Positions 51,291 through 60,949 are shown, numbered from the stretch's first letter. The stretch: 64,000 nucleotides of DNA from Acidaminococcus timonensis (GCF_900106585.1 NZ_FNWH01000006.1:930001-994000), one strand, 5' to 3'. Notes: generated by a model not told the origin, from the letters alone. Numbers and translations are program-made.

Positions 51291-52400
51291 TTAAACGGCT
51301 ATATAACGGTTCCGGCTGGTGCGCTGGATGTGGCCGGCAAGCTCCAGTTCCATCAGGAGCATGCTCAGCTGGTCCAGGGGCCAGGGGAAGGCGTCCGCCA
51401 GGGAATCCAGGGTCTGGCCCGGCTGTTTCTGCAGCCAGGCGATCAGCTCCCGGGCCCGGGGTTTCTCTTCCGGTTTCAGTTCCGGGAACAGGTCCAGCTG
51501 CCGGGGTCGGTCCCTTTTGGGCAGGCCCTCCTCCCTGTCCTGCAGGAAGGCAAGGACCTCATCGGGGGTGTCCGCCAGGCGGGCCCCCTGTTTCAGGAGC
51601 CCGTTGGTGCCCTGGCTGGTGGCAGCGGTGATGGGTCCGGGGACGGCAAACAATTCCCGGTTCTCGTCCAGGGCGATATGGGCCGTGTTCAGGGCCCCGC
51701 TGCGCTCTCCCGCCTCCACCACCAGCACCCCTTTGGAAAGGCCCACGATGATCCGGTTCCGCTGCAGGAACTGGGGCGCCAGGGGCGGCTCCCAGGGAGC
51801 GAACTCGGTGACCAGGGCCCCTTTCTCGCAGATCCGGTCGAACAGGCGCAGATGGCGGCTGGGGTACAGCTTTTCCAGTCCGCCGCCCAGCACGGCCACA
51901 GTGATGCCTCCGGCCTCCACCACCGCCCTGTGGGCAGCTCCGTCGATGCCGTAGGCCCCGCCGCTGAACACAGGGATGCCTGCCAGGGCAGCCGCCCGTC
52001 CAAAGGAAGCCGCCGTCCCCAGGCCGTAATCCGTGGCCTTGCGGCTGCCCACAATGGCCAGGCCCTGTTCGCTGTCAGGCAGGCGTCCCTTTACGTACAG
52101 AATGGCCGGCGGCAGGGACAGCTGCTGCAGCAGCCCGGGGTAACCGGCGCTCTGGCGGGTAAGGAGCTGTACCGTATGGGTCTGGGTATAATCATACACC
52201 CGTTCCGGCAGATTTTTCCAGCGCCGGCCGCCCCAGGATCGTTCCAGAGCCGGCACCAGGAGACCCCGGGCCGTCAGTTCCGCCCGGGATGCCTCATACG
52301 CCCCCTGGTAGGAGCCGAAGGCCTCATGGAACCGGGGCACCCATCGGGCCGCTCCATGTCCCAGAAGATCAGCCAATGCGGCACAATAGATTTCTTCCAT
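51291..52400 (-). CDS. dprA: DNA-processing protein DprA
   Basis: A 369-residue protein loading RecA on incoming single-stranded DNA in transformation. Rossmann-like core with SAGYPGLLQQL, LAIVGSRKATDYG, SGGAYGIDGAAHRAVVEAGG, AVLGGGLEKLYPSRH, FLQRNRIIVGLSKGVLVVEAGERSGALNTA, FAVPG. C-terminal winged helix (PGQTLDSLADAFPWPLDQLSMLLMELELAGHI). ATG 52400 gives MEEIYCAALADLL, the normal N-terminus; twelve further upstream codons are dropped. Sets the start of the topA cluster. Confidence 0.94.
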   Translation of the reverse strand: MEEIYCAALADLLGHGAARWVPRFHEAFGSYQGAYEASRAELTARGLLVPALERSWGGRRWKNLPERVYDYTQTHTVQLLTRQSAGYPGLLQQLSLPPAILYVKGRLPDSEQGLAIVGSRKATDYGLGTAASFGRAAALAGIPVFSGGAYGIDGAAHRAVVEAGGITVAVLGGGLEKLYPSRHLRLFDRICEKGALVTEFAPWEPPLAPQFLQRNRIIVGLSKGVLVVEAGERSGALNTAHIALDENRELFAVPGPITAATSQGTNGLLKQGARLADTPDEVLAFLQDREEGLPKRDRPRQLDLFPELKPEEKPRARELIAWLQKQPGQTLDSLADAFPWPLDQLSMLLMELELAGHIQRTSRNRYIAV

Positions 52401-52570
52401 AACCCTATCACATCCCTTGGTACAATCTAAACGCAACTTCTTTGATCTGTGATTGCATATAATTATGTAGGAACCTACAAACGTTTATTAGTATACATGG
52501 AAACTGTCTGAAAAATCAAGAGGGGAGATTTCGGGAGAAGACCGGGACGATTGTGTCCCCCCTTCCCCTC
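52401..52570. other. Divergent gap between dprA and hydF
   Basis: Holds no recognised RNA. AT-rich AATTATATGCAATC and ATTAGTATACATGG pieces could be minus-strand promoter parts for dprA, but no convincing -35/-10 pair was found. Confidence 0.4.
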
Positions 52571-52599
52571 TTGCACACCCGGCTTTTCTATTGTATGAT
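52571..52599 (+). promoter_or_regulatory. Promoter of hydF
   Basis: TTGCAC (52571-52576), 17-base spacer, TATGAT (52594-52599). Confidence 0.65.
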
Positions 52600-52669
52600 A
52601 ATGACAACAAACAATAATAATTCTGCATTGCTGATCGTTCGGCAATTCTTTTGTAAGGAGGAACCTTCC

Positions 52670-53884
52670 ATGCCTGCTTCTTTGAACTCCACCCCTTCCA
52701 GCGAACGGGTCCACATCGGCCTGTTTGGCTGCCGCAATGCCGGCAAATCGTCCCTGATCAACGCCATCACCGGCCAGGATCTGGCCATTGTCTCCGACTA
52801 CAAAGGCACCACAACCGACCCGGTGTCCAAAGCCATGGAAATCCTGCCCCTGGGCCCCGTCCTGCTCACCGACACCCCGGGGATGGACGATGACAGCGAC
52901 CTGGGCCAGAGCCGCATCGAAAAAGCCCGTCTGGTCCTGCGCAGCACGGATATCGCCCTGCTGGTAGTGGACGCCCGGGTGGGCCTTTCCCCCTTCGACG
53001 AAAAACTCCTGGCCGAGATCCGCAGCCGGAAGATCCCCTATCTGGTGGTATTCAACAAAGGGGATCTGGTCCCCGGCTTTCTGCCCCCCAAAGAGGTGGA
53101 AGACCATGCCATGGTGGTCAGTGCCACGGAGAACACCCATATCTGGGAACTGAAAGAACGGCTCAGCAAAGCCCTGGGCAAGGAAATCCAGAAGCCCATC
53201 CTGAACGACCTGCTGCAGCCCGGCGACCTGGTGGTGCTGGTGGTGCCCTGCGACGAAAGCGCCCCCAAAGGGCGACTGATCCTGCCCCAGCAGCAGGTGA
53301 TCCGGGAACTGCTGGACTTCCACCACAAGGCTATTGTGGTCCAGCCCCAGGAACTGCCCTCCATCATCGACCTGCTGGGCACGAAGATCAGCCTGGTGGT
53401 CACCGACAGCCAGGCGTTCCACACGGTGAACCAGATGGTGCCGCCTGAAATCCGGCTGACCAGTTTCTCCATCCTGTTCGCCCGGTACAAGGGCCAGCTG
53501 GAGTCCTACCTGGAAGGGGCCGCCCAGCTGAAGAAGCTGAAGGATGGGGACAGGGTGCTGATTTCCGAGGGCTGTACCCATCACCGGCAGTGCAACGACA
53601 TCGGCACGGTGAAGCTGCCCAACTGGATCCGGAAGTTCTCCGGGGCCCAGCCTGCGTTCAGCACCAGCAGCGGCAAGGGATTCCCCGATGACCTGACGCC
53701 CTTCAAACTGGTGGTCCACTGCGGGGCCTGCATGCTGAACGCCCAGGAAGTGGCCTACCGCCAGCAGTCCGCCCGCAGCCAGCACGTACCCATGACCAAC
53801 TATGGCATCGCCATCGCCTGCATGAACGGTATCCTCCCCAGGGTCCTGGCCCCCTTCCCGGGGATGCTGGAAAAACTGAAATAA
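52670..53884 (+). CDS. hydF: [FeFe]-hydrogenase H-cluster maturation GTPase HydF
   Basis: A 404-residue scaffold protein delivering the 2Fe subcluster to hydrogenase. GTPase domain (GLFGCRNAGKSSLINAI; SDYKGTTTDPV; DTPGMDD; NKGD), a dimerisation domain (about 180-260), and the cluster-binding domain with EGCTHHRQCND and HCGACMLNAQ (conserved C-x-H-x...H-C-x-x-C). Start 52670 with AAGGAGG. Implies an [FeFe]-hydrogenase plus HydE and HydG elsewhere; they are not in the window. Confidence 0.95.
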   Translation: MPASLNSTPSSERVHIGLFGCRNAGKSSLINAITGQDLAIVSDYKGTTTDPVSKAMEILPLGPVLLTDTPGMDDDSDLGQSRIEKARLVLRSTDIALLVVDARVGLSPFDEKLLAEIRSRKIPYLVVFNKGDLVPGFLPPKEVEDHAMVVSATENTHIWELKERLSKALGKEIQKPILNDLLQPGDLVVLVVPCDESAPKGRLILPQQQVIRELLDFHHKAIVVQPQELPSIIDLLGTKISLVVTDSQAFHTVNQMVPPEIRLTSFSILFARYKGQLESYLEGAAQLKKLKDGDRVLISEGCTHHRQCNDIGTVKLPNWIRKFSGAQPAFSTSSGKGFPDDLTPFKLVVHCGACMLNAQEVAYRQQSARSQHVPMTNYGIAIACMNGILPRVLAPFPGMLEKLK

Positions 53885-53886
53885 GA

Positions 53887-53922
53887 AAAACGAGTGCCGC
53901 AAAAACGGCACTCGTTTTTGTC
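53887..53922 (+). terminator. Terminator after hydF
   Basis: AAAAACGAGTGCCG-CAAAAA-CGGCACTCGTTTTT; bidirectional in form. Confidence 0.9.
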
Positions 53923-53924
53923 AC

Positions 53925-54007
53925 TAGTCTCTAGTCTCTAGCCGATGGAAGCCAGCTTACGCTGGCAAATTTAAGGCGCTGTGAATGATTTTTTCACAGC
54001 GCCTTTT
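53925..54007. repeat. R2 repeat, copy D
   Basis: Linker CACTAGTCTCTAGTCTCTAG, GCCAGCTTACGCTGGC hairpin, then AGGCGCTGTGAATGATTTTTTCACAGCGCCT hairpin (53973-54003). Between convergent hydF and the next gene. Confidence 0.8.
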
Positions 54008-55348
54008 TTAGAAGAACTTGCTGAACAGATCCAGCACCTTTCCGATATGCTGCAGCTGGTCCTGGTATTTTGCCAGCTGCTGGGGATCCACCTGGCCATT
54101 GGCGGCCGCCTGGCCCAGCTCGTTCAGTTTGGCGATGATCTCATCCTGGTGATCCACCAGCACACTCACCACCTTGCCCACCACCGGCGTGTTCAGCGCC
54201 TTCTGCAGGGCTTCCCGCTGCTGGAGCAGGGTATCGGCACTGCTGCCCGGCACCCGGACCGCCGGAGGCAGGGTGCTCCCCTTCTGGACGGTTTTCCGGC
54301 CCGTGCTGCCGGCCTGGGAAGTCGTCTGGCTGTCTTCACCCGTATCGGTGCTGTCGATGGCCTGGTCCACTTTGTCCCGGATCACGTCCACCACCGGGGC
54401 CAGGGGGGTATCCTCCAGGCTGCCGGCGGCCTTGTCCACCACCGTTTTGGCGAGACCTTTGGCGCCAGCTGCCGTGGCAGGGTCCACCTTCTTGCCGTTT
54501 TTGGCCAGGATCTTGCCATAGTAAGCCTTCAGGTTGGTGATTTCCACCAGCTGCCAGTTCCCCTTCTCATTCTTGCTCATGTGCAGCACCAGCTGGTCCG
54601 TTCCCACCGAAGGGTTCTCCAGGTCCAGGTTCACCAGGGCATCCTGGCCATAGTTGGCTCCCGGCTTGATGTCCTTCACCTTCAAGGCCGTCCAGTCCAC
54701 CAGCAGGGCCCTGTCCGGCTCCGTTTTTCGGTAGGAATCGGTCCAGTCACCAGTCAGCACCCCGTTGTGGATCAGCTCCTGGGTATGCTTCTCGTACTCG
54801 TCCTCATCCTGTTCCGTGTATTCCGGGATGGTGCCGGCCTCCCACTGGGCCTGGCGCACATCTTTGTAGCCCTTTTTCACCACTTTGGGCAGATCCGTGT
54901 GTTCCTGGAAGGTCAGAATATCATGCTTGTTCACGCTCTGCTGGATCAGCTTCACGGCATACTGGGGGGTGCGGATGTAGTACAGCTCGTACCAGCCCAG
55001 CGCCCCGGCCAGCAGGGCCACCAGGATGCCCCCGATCACCAGGTGCTTCTTTTTCTTTTTGCGCCGGGCTTCCGCCTTCTCCCGCTCCTTCTGGTCACGG
55101 GAAAAAGAAGGCAGGGAAGGCATACCCATATGGGGCATACCCGGCCGCCAGCCAGTCCCTCCCCGGCCGTCCTGCGGCTCGGCAGGCTGCTGGCCGTAAG
55201 GATCCTGCCCCGGGTCCGGCTGCTGATCATAAGGAGGCTGCTGATCATAAGGAGGCTGCTGGCCATACGGATCCGGGTCCGGCTGCCCGTTCCCATCAAG
55301 ATACGGATTGTTCCCGCCCTGCCAGGACGGATTTTGGTTCGGTTCCAT
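54008..55348 (-). CDS. Pro/Gln/Tyr-rich single-span membrane protein, DUF2939-like
   Basis: A 446-residue protein of unknown function. Residues 1-85 are low complexity and rich in P, Q, D, Y and G, with PPYDQQ and DPYGQQ repeats. A basic KKKKKK stretch (about 97-102) precedes one membrane span (HLVIGGILVALLAGALGWYELYY). The extracytoplasmic part opens with TPQYAVKLIQQSVNKHDILTFQEHTDLPKVVKKGY, resembling DUF2939, and continues as a mostly helical, charged region to a C-terminal coiled segment. Orientation predicted N-in. GGAG 13 bases ahead of ATG. Closed by an R2 hairpin. Confidence 0.65.
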   Translation of the reverse strand: MEPNQNPSWQGGNNPYLDGNGQPDPDPYGQQPPYDQQPPYDQQPDPGQDPYGQQPAEPQDGRGGTGWRPGMPHMGMPSLPSFSRDQKEREKAEARRKKKKKHLVIGGILVALLAGALGWYELYYIRTPQYAVKLIQQSVNKHDILTFQEHTDLPKVVKKGYKDVRQAQWEAGTIPEYTEQDEDEYEKHTQELIHNGVLTGDWTDSYRKTEPDRALLVDWTALKVKDIKPGANYGQDALVNLDLENPSVGTDQLVLHMSKNEKGNWQLVEITNLKAYYGKILAKNGKKVDPATAAGAKGLAKTVVDKAAGSLEDTPLAPVVDVIRDKVDQAIDSTDTGEDSQTTSQAGSTGRKTVQKGSTLPPAVRVPGSSADTLLQQREALQKALNTPVVGKVVSVLVDHQDEIIAKLNELGQAAANGQVDPQQLAKYQDQLQHIGKVLDLFSKFF

Positions 55349-55374
55349 AGATGCTTCGATCTCCTTTGAAAATC

Positions 55375-55790
55375 AAGGTACTGATAAGGCCCCCTTGTGG
55401 GCAGGGGGCCTACAACTGCCAAACTTTTACAGACGGTGGTATTCGTCTGGTCGGTGTAAAAACCTATCCACCAGCCATAGGGCTGGTTCCCCTTCCCTTT
55501 CAGGGAAGGACAAAAATCTGTGTCCCCCTGAAAGGGGGAAAGGACCCGCTTGCGGGTAGGGGGTTCCCACACCGGACAACCGGCAGCAGACGGTGTTACC
55601 CGTTCGGTCGGTATAAAAACCCATCCACCAGCCATGCGGCTGGTCCCCCTTCCCTTTCAGGGAAGGACAAAGACTTGTGTCCCCCGCGACGGAGACGACG
55701 AGAAGGAGTCTCCTAGTCCTGTGGAAAAGGGGGAAAGGACCCGCTTCAGCGGGCAGGGGGTTCCCACACCGGACAAGCGACAAGAACAGG
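55375..55790 (+). repeat. R1 fold-back repeat array, locus 8
   Basis: A worn left end (55385-55405), right end with tip CAGCC-ATA-GGGCTG (55470-55515), left end (55525-55575), right end with tip CAGCC-AT-GCGGCTG (55630-55675), left end with long module (55680-55770). In the gap between the DUF2939-like and HD genes. Confidence 0.84.
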
Positions 55791-55813
55791 ACAATCGTCC
55801 ATTTTCTCCCTGT

Positions 55814-56326
55814 TCAGCGGGTCCCCTTGTAGTCCTCGAAATACAGCTCCTCAAACAGTTGCTTTCCTGTCTTTGTCTTGTACAGCATCTCGTACAGATG
55901 CTGGTTGCTCTCCCGGCTGTCCCCGTGTTCGTAGGGGTTCACCAGCATGTCCGCCTCTGCCAGGATCTGGGCATCCAGCCCGTCGATGCTGGCATAGGTA
56001 TGGTGATGGGCAATGAGCCACAGGATCCGGTCCTGGTCAGCCCCGGTGATCCCCAGCTGATCCAGCAGGGGTTTGGCTTCCTCCGGCCCCAGTTCCTCCT
56101 GCATCTTGCCGGTGCAGGTCCCATGGTTCAGCGCTTCCCCTTTGTGGATGCCGATATCATGGAGATAGGCGGCTGCCTCCAGGTTGAACAGCTCCCGGCC
56201 GGAAAGGCCCTCTGCCACCCCGATGAGCCGGGCAAAGGCATGGACCTTCAAGAAATGATGGATGCGTCTTGCATCCCCCTTGTCATATTCGATCATCAGC
56301 AAGGCCAACTGGTCTAAGGTTTCCAT
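55814..56326 (-). CDS. HD-domain phosphohydrolase
   Basis: A 170-residue (plus alternative Met) single-domain protein. HD signature: H at RRIHHFLKVHAFARLIG, AAYLHDIGIHKGEA (the HD pair near 57), and HHHTY (about 108) and D (EADMLVN) complete a metal site. Acts probably on a nucleotide or phosphoester; closest to uncharacterised HDIG proteins. Two neighbouring ATGs (56329, 56326); GGGAGG suits 56326. Confidence 0.85.
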   Translation of the reverse strand: METLDQLALLMIEYDKGDARRIHHFLKVHAFARLIGVAEGLSGRELFNLEAAAYLHDIGIHKGEALNHGTCTGKMQEELGPEEAKPLLDQLGITGADQDRILWLIAHHHTYASIDGLDAQILAEADMLVNPYEHGDSRESNQHLYEMLYKTKTGKQLFEELYFEDYKGTR

Positions 56327-56464
56327 CATAGTCCTCCCCTAAGGATACAATTTTCCTTCATTATACTATGATTCAGAAGCAGTGGAAAGGAATGACAGAA
56401 AAAGTTCAAAGATTAGAATAGGGTTTTCTATCCATTCCTGGAAATGAGCCCACAGGTGAATTTC

Positions 56465-56511
56465 CTCCTTCGGCTAGTGACTAGTGACTGCAGACTAGTG
56501 ACTGCTACACA
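56465..56511. repeat. R2 linker, copy F (no double hairpin)
   Basis: GGCTAGTGACTAGTGACTGCAGACTAGTGACTGC without the usual stem pairs, directly beside the terminator of the mgtA operon. Confidence 0.65.
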
Positions 56512-56541
56512 CAAAAAAAGGATCCCGCGCCAGCGGGACCC
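56512..56541 (-). terminator. Terminator after mgtA and the 41-residue gene
   Basis: GGTCCCGCTGGCGCGGGATCC hairpin followed by seven Ts on the minus strand. Confidence 0.85.
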
Positions 56542-56568
56542 TCTTCCCTTTCCACAACGCATCGTCGG

Positions 56569-56694
56569 TCACACATGGCGCTGCGCTTTCGGAGCCCTGG
56601 TCCAGCAGACCACCTGCATCAGGCAGACCACCAGCACAATGGCTCCCATGCCGATCCAAAACAGGGGTTCCAGATTCATCATCAAGTCCAGCAT
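56569..56694 (-). CDS. 41-residue single-span membrane protein behind mgtA
   Basis: A short gene with AAAGGAGG eight bases before ATG 56694. The protein (MLDLMMNLEPLFWIGMGAI and on) has a hydrophobic helix at about 10-30, two cysteines at the far end of the helix, and a basic tail ending KAQRHV. It begins 37 bases after the mgtA stop and precedes the operon terminator. Size, topology and position resemble MgtS, MgtU and MgtR, small proteins that steady or remove Mg pumps in enterics; there is no sequence likeness to claim. Function inferred from place. Confidence 0.75.
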   Translation of the reverse strand: MLDLMMNLEPLFWIGMGAIVLVVCLMQVVCWTRAPKAQRHV

Positions 56695-56730
56695 GGCGCG
56701 TTCCTCCTTTCCCAAAAAATGAAATCCATC

Positions 56731-59487
56731 TTACAGCAAACTTCCATAATGGCGGATATACGCTTTTTTGATGCTGGTGGCCAGCAGCATATAGGCCAGT
56801 ACCACCAGGGCCAGGAATCCGAAATACACCCCCGGCAGCGGCAGAAATCCCAGGTCCCTGCCCAGGCTCCCGGTAAAGGGCAGCAGGGTACAAAGGGCAA
56901 TCCCGCTGGTGGTGAGCATGGTCAGGGTGGCCGACGCATGGCTCTGGATGAACGGGATCTTGGGGGTCCGGATCATATGGATGACCAGGGTCTGGGTCCA
57001 CATGGATTCCACGAACCACCCGGCCTGGAACAGGGCCGTATAGGCCTGCCGCATATCCATCCCGGCAAAGGCCCCGGCTGCGATCTTCGTCCCCGCCGGG
57101 ATGTGGTTGAAGGTCAGGCCGCCGCTGATGAACTGGGGACAGATCACGAAATACAGCACCAGATAGGTGATCCAGTCGAACACCGAGCTGGTGGGGCCCA
57201 GCCACAGCATGAAGCTGCCGATGCTGCCGGCATCCCAGTTCCGGGGCACCTTCAGGTATTCCTCATCCACATTGTCCCAGGGGATGGCGATGCAGGAGAT
57301 TTCGTACAGCAGGTTCAAAATGATCAGCTGCAGGCTGCTCATGGGCAAAAACGGCAGCAGGGCACTGGCCGCCAGCACCGAGAACATGTTCCCGAAGTTG
57401 GAGCTGGCCGTCATCTTGATGTATTTGATCATGTTGGCGTAGGTCTTGCGTCCTTCCACAATGCCCTGTTCCAGCACCATCAGGCTCTTTTCCAGCAGGA
57501 TGATGTCGGCACTTTCCTTGGCAATATCCACGGCGCTGTCCACCGAAATGCCGATGTCCGCGTTCTTCAGTGCCGGCGCGTCGTTGATACCGTCACCCAT
57601 GAAGCCCACCGTATGGCCTTTGGCCTGCAGCGCCTCCACCACCCGGGCTTTCTGGTCCGGGGACAGCTTGGCGAACACCGTGGTCCGTTCCACTTCCCCT
57701 TCCAGTGTCTTCTCATCCATATTGTCCAGGTCGCTGCCCAGCAGGATGTGCTCCACGGGCAGCCCCACCTGGCGGCAGATGCACCGGGTGGTCTTTTCGT
57801 TGTCCCCGGTGAGCACCTTGGTGGTGACCCCGTGGTCCTTCAGGGCCGCAATGGCCTCAGCGGCGCTGTCCTTGGGCGGATCCAGGAAAGCCAGATAGCC
57901 CAGGAGCACCATGCCGTTCTCATCTTTTACCCCGAAGGCCCCTACCGGGGAGGGGTTGATTTTCCGGGCCAGGGCGATCACCCGCATCCCCTCTTCGTTC
58001 AAATGGTCTGCCACGCTGCAGATCTTTTTCCGCAGGGCGTCGGTCAGGGGCAGGGGTTCATGGTTTTCCTCCACATGGCTGCACACCTGCAGCATTTCTT
58101 CCACAGCCCCCTTGGTAATCATCTGGGTCCGGCCCCTGGGATCGGTGACCACCACCGACAGTCTCCGGCGGGCGAAATCAAAGGGGATCTCGTCCACCTT
58201 CTTGTAGTTCTCCGACAGATCCACCAGCCGGGGATCCGCATTTTCTTCCTCTTCCGTCTTTTTGATGATGGCCCGGTCCATGAAGTTCTTGTACCCGGTC
58301 TGGAAGTAGCTGTTCAGGTAGGCATACCGCAGTACCCGCTGGCTGGACTGGCCCTGGGCGTCCAGATGGTATTCCAGCACCACCTTGTCCTGGGTCAGGG
58401 TCCCGGTCTTGTCCGTGCACAGTACATCCATGGCCCCGAAGCTCTGGATGGAGTTCAGGTTCTTCACCACGGTCTTCTTTTCCGACATGGAAACGGCGCC
58501 CTTGGCCAGGCAGGTGGTCACGATCATGGGCAGCATTTCCGGTGTCAGGCCCACGGCCACGGAAATGGCGAACAGGAAGGCGGACACCCAGTCCCCCTTG
58601 GTCATGCCGTTCACAACGAACACGATGGGCACCATGGCCATCATGAACCGGATCAGCACCCAGGATACAGAGTTCACGCCTTTGGTGAAGTTGGTTTCCG
58701 GGGCCTCCTGGGCCATGGAACTGGCCAGGCTGCCGAACAGGGTCCTATCACCGGTCCGCAGCACCACCCCTGTGGCCGAACCGGAGATCACGTTGGTCCC
58801 CATGAAGGCCAGGTTGTCCAGTTCCGTCACGGCTTTGCTTTCGCTGTTCTGCACCGCTGCCGGCACCTTTTCCTGGGGAGCACTTTCCCCGGTCAGGGAA
58901 GACTGGCTCACGAACAGGTCCCTGGCCTCCAAAATCCGCAGATCCGCCGGCACCATATCACCGGTGGACAGGAACACCAGGTCTCCCACTACCACATCTT
59001 CCAGCGGCACTTCCCGGCGTTTGCCCTCCCGGATCACCGTACAGGTGGTGGTGATCAGTTCCAGCAGCTTCTCCGCCGCATCGCCGCTGCGGGCTTCCTG
59101 GATGAACCGCAGGCAGCCGGAGATCAACAGCAATGTCAGGATGATGCACACGGTCACCGGGTTGAAGTTCGCCCAGTCCCCCGCCCGCCAGGGCAGGATG
59201 ATATCTGTCACCGTGGAAACCCCGGCCAGCACGAACAAGATCACCGTGAAGGGGTTGATGAAGGCCTCTGCCAGACGCTGGGGCAGGGTCTTTTTCTTTT
59301 CCCGGGTCACCTTGTTGGCACCGTAGGCATCCCGGTTCTTTTCGATCTGATCCGGCGTCAGGCCCCTTTCCGTGGAGCCCAGTTTCCGGAGCAGTTCGCT
59401 CTTTTCCAGGCCGGCCACCTGTTTCAGGAAGTTCTGGGTTTCCTGGGAAGCCGACTGGAGTTTCAGTACCTTATTTTCTTTTTTCAT
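56731..59487 (-). CDS. mgtA: Magnesium-importing P3B-type ATPase
   Basis: A 918-residue pump importing Mg2+. About ten spans. [11 protein letters not shown] (actuator), [11 protein letters not shown] (phosphorylated D), [11 protein letters not shown], and membrane segment [20 protein letters not shown] with the N-T-P/ L-T-P-E-M signature of MgtA/MgtB. Long N-terminal cytoplasmic part (1-95). Transcribed under an M-box riboswitch. Ribosome site AGGAGG is partly covered by a hairpin. Followed by the 41-residue membrane protein gene. Confidence 0.96.
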   Translation of the reverse strand: MKKENKVLKLQSASQETQNFLKQVAGLEKSELLRKLGSTERGLTPDQIEKNRDAYGANKVTREKKKTLPQRLAEAFINPFTVILFVLAGVSTVTDIILPWRAGDWANFNPVTVCIILTLLLISGCLRFIQEARSGDAAEKLLELITTTCTVIREGKRREVPLEDVVVGDLVFLSTGDMVPADLRILEARDLFVSQSSLTGESAPQEKVPAAVQNSESKAVTELDNLAFMGTNVISGSATGVVLRTGDRTLFGSLASSMAQEAPETNFTKGVNSVSWVLIRFMMAMVPIVFVVNGMTKGDWVSAFLFAISVAVGLTPEMLPMIVTTCLAKGAVSMSEKKTVVKNLNSIQSFGAMDVLCTDKTGTLTQDKVVLEYHLDAQGQSSQRVLRYAYLNSYFQTGYKNFMDRAIIKKTEEEENADPRLVDLSENYKKVDEIPFDFARRRLSVVVTDPRGRTQMITKGAVEEMLQVCSHVEENHEPLPLTDALRKKICSVADHLNEEGMRVIALARKINPSPVGAFGVKDENGMVLLGYLAFLDPPKDSAAEAIAALKDHGVTTKVLTGDNEKTTRCICRQVGLPVEHILLGSDLDNMDEKTLEGEVERTTVFAKLSPDQKARVVEALQAKGHTVGFMGDGINDAPALKNADIGISVDSAVDIAKESADIILLEKSLMVLEQGIVEGRKTYANMIKYIKMTASSNFGNMFSVLAASALLPFLPMSSLQLIILNLLYEISCIAIPWDNVDEEYLKVPRNWDAGSIGSFMLWLGPTSSVFDWITYLVLYFVICPQFISGGLTFNHIPAGTKIAAGAFAGMDMRQAYTALFQAGWFVESMWTQTLVIHMIRTPKIPFIQSHASATLTMLTTSGIALCTLLPFTGSLGRDLGFLPLPGVYFGFLALVVLAYMLLATSIKKAYIRHYGSLL

Positions 59488-59495
59488 GTTGTTCC

Positions 59496-59532
59496 TCCTA
59501 AAGAATTGCGGGGCGCTATCCCCTCTTTAGGA
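59496..59532 (-). promoter_or_regulatory. Hairpin covering the mgtA ribosome site
   Basis: TCCTAAAGA (minus-strand 59532-59524) pairs with TCTTTAGGA (59504-59496), with an inner GGGG/CCCC. The second arm contains part of the AGGAGG at 59494-59499. Confidence 0.55.
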
Positions 59533-59669
59533 AGCTGTCAATTTAAGCCCGGAACCGGAAAGGCAGGACGGATTCCGCCTACGTTTCCGTACCCCGGCCT
59601 GTGCGATCGACCGCTTCCGCTGGCACTGTCCATGCCTTTCCACCACCTTTCTTGGACCTGAAATCGACA

Positions 59670-59897
59670 AAAGAAAACGCCGTCCGGGTAACCCGAACGG
59701 CGAAAAATTTGATTTTCTTCAATGGAGCAGGTCCATTGCCACCGTACGAGCTTCAACTCTACAGGGCGGTGAAACTGCATTATGCGGCGCCTTCTTGTTT
59801 GACGCAGCCTGTTCAGACCTACGCGGGATGTCTCCATCCTGTTGCGGCAGCAGTCCATATCCCTGTAGGAGCCTTGCCTACCGGACACGATTCATTT
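59670..59897 (-). ncRNA. M-box magnesium riboswitch
   Basis: The minus strand holds the M-box core: GGTAGGCAAGGCTCCTACA (L-rich P1/P2 block), GATATGGACTGCTGCCGC, later TAGAGTTGAAGCTCGTACGG. It ends with a terminator (CGCCGTTCGGGT-TA-CCCGGACGGCG, 59678-59702) and TTTTCTTTT. Promoter right upstream, mgtA right downstream. High Mg2+ should favour termination. Confidence 0.93.
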
Positions 59898-59906
59898 GAT
59901 GGTTAT

Positions 59907-59935
59907 ACTATAACCGATAAATAAAACTTTGTCAA
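59907..59935 (-). promoter_or_regulatory. Promoter of the M-box-mgtA transcript
   Basis: TTGACA (59930-59935), 17-base spacer, TATAGT (59907-59912). Confidence 0.8.
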
Positions 59936-59948
59936 GTTTATTACATTT

Positions 59949-60749
59949 TTACTTCCGCCCCACCAGCAGGCAGGAGCCCTTCAGCAGGCTCTTTTCTGCC
60001 TCTTCCGGAGTCAGGAACAGGCCCTGGTCCGTGGGCACCAGTTCTGCCTCCTGGACGCCGCTTTCCAGCACCCGTTTCAGCAAAATGTCCTTATCTCCGT
60101 AGAATCCTCTGGTCATGATGTCATGGATCACGAACACCCCGCCCTTCTTCAGGGTCCGCAGGGCCTCCAGGATGGCATCCACCCGGTCCATGCCCTGCAC
60201 ATGATGGTACACGTAGTTGCTCACCACGGCGTCGAACGTCTCATCCGGGAACTCCACCTTCTGGGCCATGCCGTACATGAACACCGCATGCTTCACGCCT
60301 TCTGCCTTCGCATTGGCCTGGCACAGCTTCTGGTCCACGCCCGGGGTCACCTTCTGGTCCCAGGGATCCGTGCCGATGATCATGGCATCCGGATGCCGTT
60401 TGGCAATGGCCAGGGCCAGTGCCCCGCTGCCCGTGCCGATATCCAGCACATGGGCCTTGGGCGGCAGGTCCACTTTGGAAGCCACCCCGCTGAGCACCTT
60501 CCAGGCAATGCTGCGAGGGTTGTTCAGATCGAAATACTGGTAGGCCCCGTACCACTGCCAGGTTTTATACCCATACCAGAAGGTGGCCATGGAAAACACG
60601 AAGATCATCACCAGCCGGATGGGCGTGGGCAGGATGCCTCCCAGTCCGAACACCCCGAACACCAGGAGCAGAATCAAGGGAATGGCCGTCCGTTCGATGC
60701 CTTTGTGCAGTACCGTCTTCGGCAGCCAGTTTTTATAATCCGGTTTCAT
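59949..60749 (-). CDS. Membrane-anchored class I SAM methyltransferase
   Basis: A 266-residue protein. Two N-terminal spans (ERTAIPLILLLVFGVFGLGGIL and IRLVMIFVFSMATFWYGYKT) then a soluble Rossmann methyltransferase: VLDIGTGSGALALAIAKRHP (motif I), GTDPW (motif II), FDAVVSNYVYHHVQG (motif IV), GGVFVIHDIM. Substrate unknown; a membrane-associated lipid or quinone is possible. GGAGG before ATG. Monocistronic between R2 copies. Confidence 0.85.
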   Translation of the reverse strand: MKPDYKNWLPKTVLHKGIERTAIPLILLLVFGVFGLGGILPTPIRLVMIFVFSMATFWYGYKTWQWYGAYQYFDLNNPRSIAWKVLSGVASKVDLPPKAHVLDIGTGSGALALAIAKRHPDAMIIGTDPWDQKVTPGVDQKLCQANAKAEGVKHAVFMYGMAQKVEFPDETFDAVVSNYVYHHVQGMDRVDAILEALRTLKKGGVFVIHDIMTRGFYGDKDILLKRVLESGVQEAELVPTDQGLFLTPEEAEKSLLKGSCLLVGRK

Positions 60750-60829
60750 AAGGATCGCCTCCAGAAAAATTCATACCTCTTAACTCGGTGATTCTTATTA
60801 TAGCACAAATGTAACCGTTTTGAACACAG

Positions 60830-60945
60830 AAAAAGGAGCTGTGAAATAATACTTCACAGCTCCTTAAATTCGCCAGCGTGAGCTGGCTTCCATCGGCTAG
60901 TGACTAGTGACGGGGTGTGAAAAAGCATTTTTTCACACCTTTTTT
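60830..60945. repeat. R2 double-hairpin repeat, copy E
   Basis: GGAGCTGTGAAATAATACTTCACAGCTCC hairpin, linker with CGCCAGCGTGAGCTGG and TAGTGACTAGTGACGG, then GGTGTGAAAAA hairpin with a T run. Terminates hisD on the minus strand side. Confidence 0.85.
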
Positions 60946-60949
60946 TTAA

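Noticed and set aside
52490-52530. CodY box upstream of hydF
   Set aside because: Only a partial match to AATTTTCWGAAAATT; no better than chance in an AT-rich gap.
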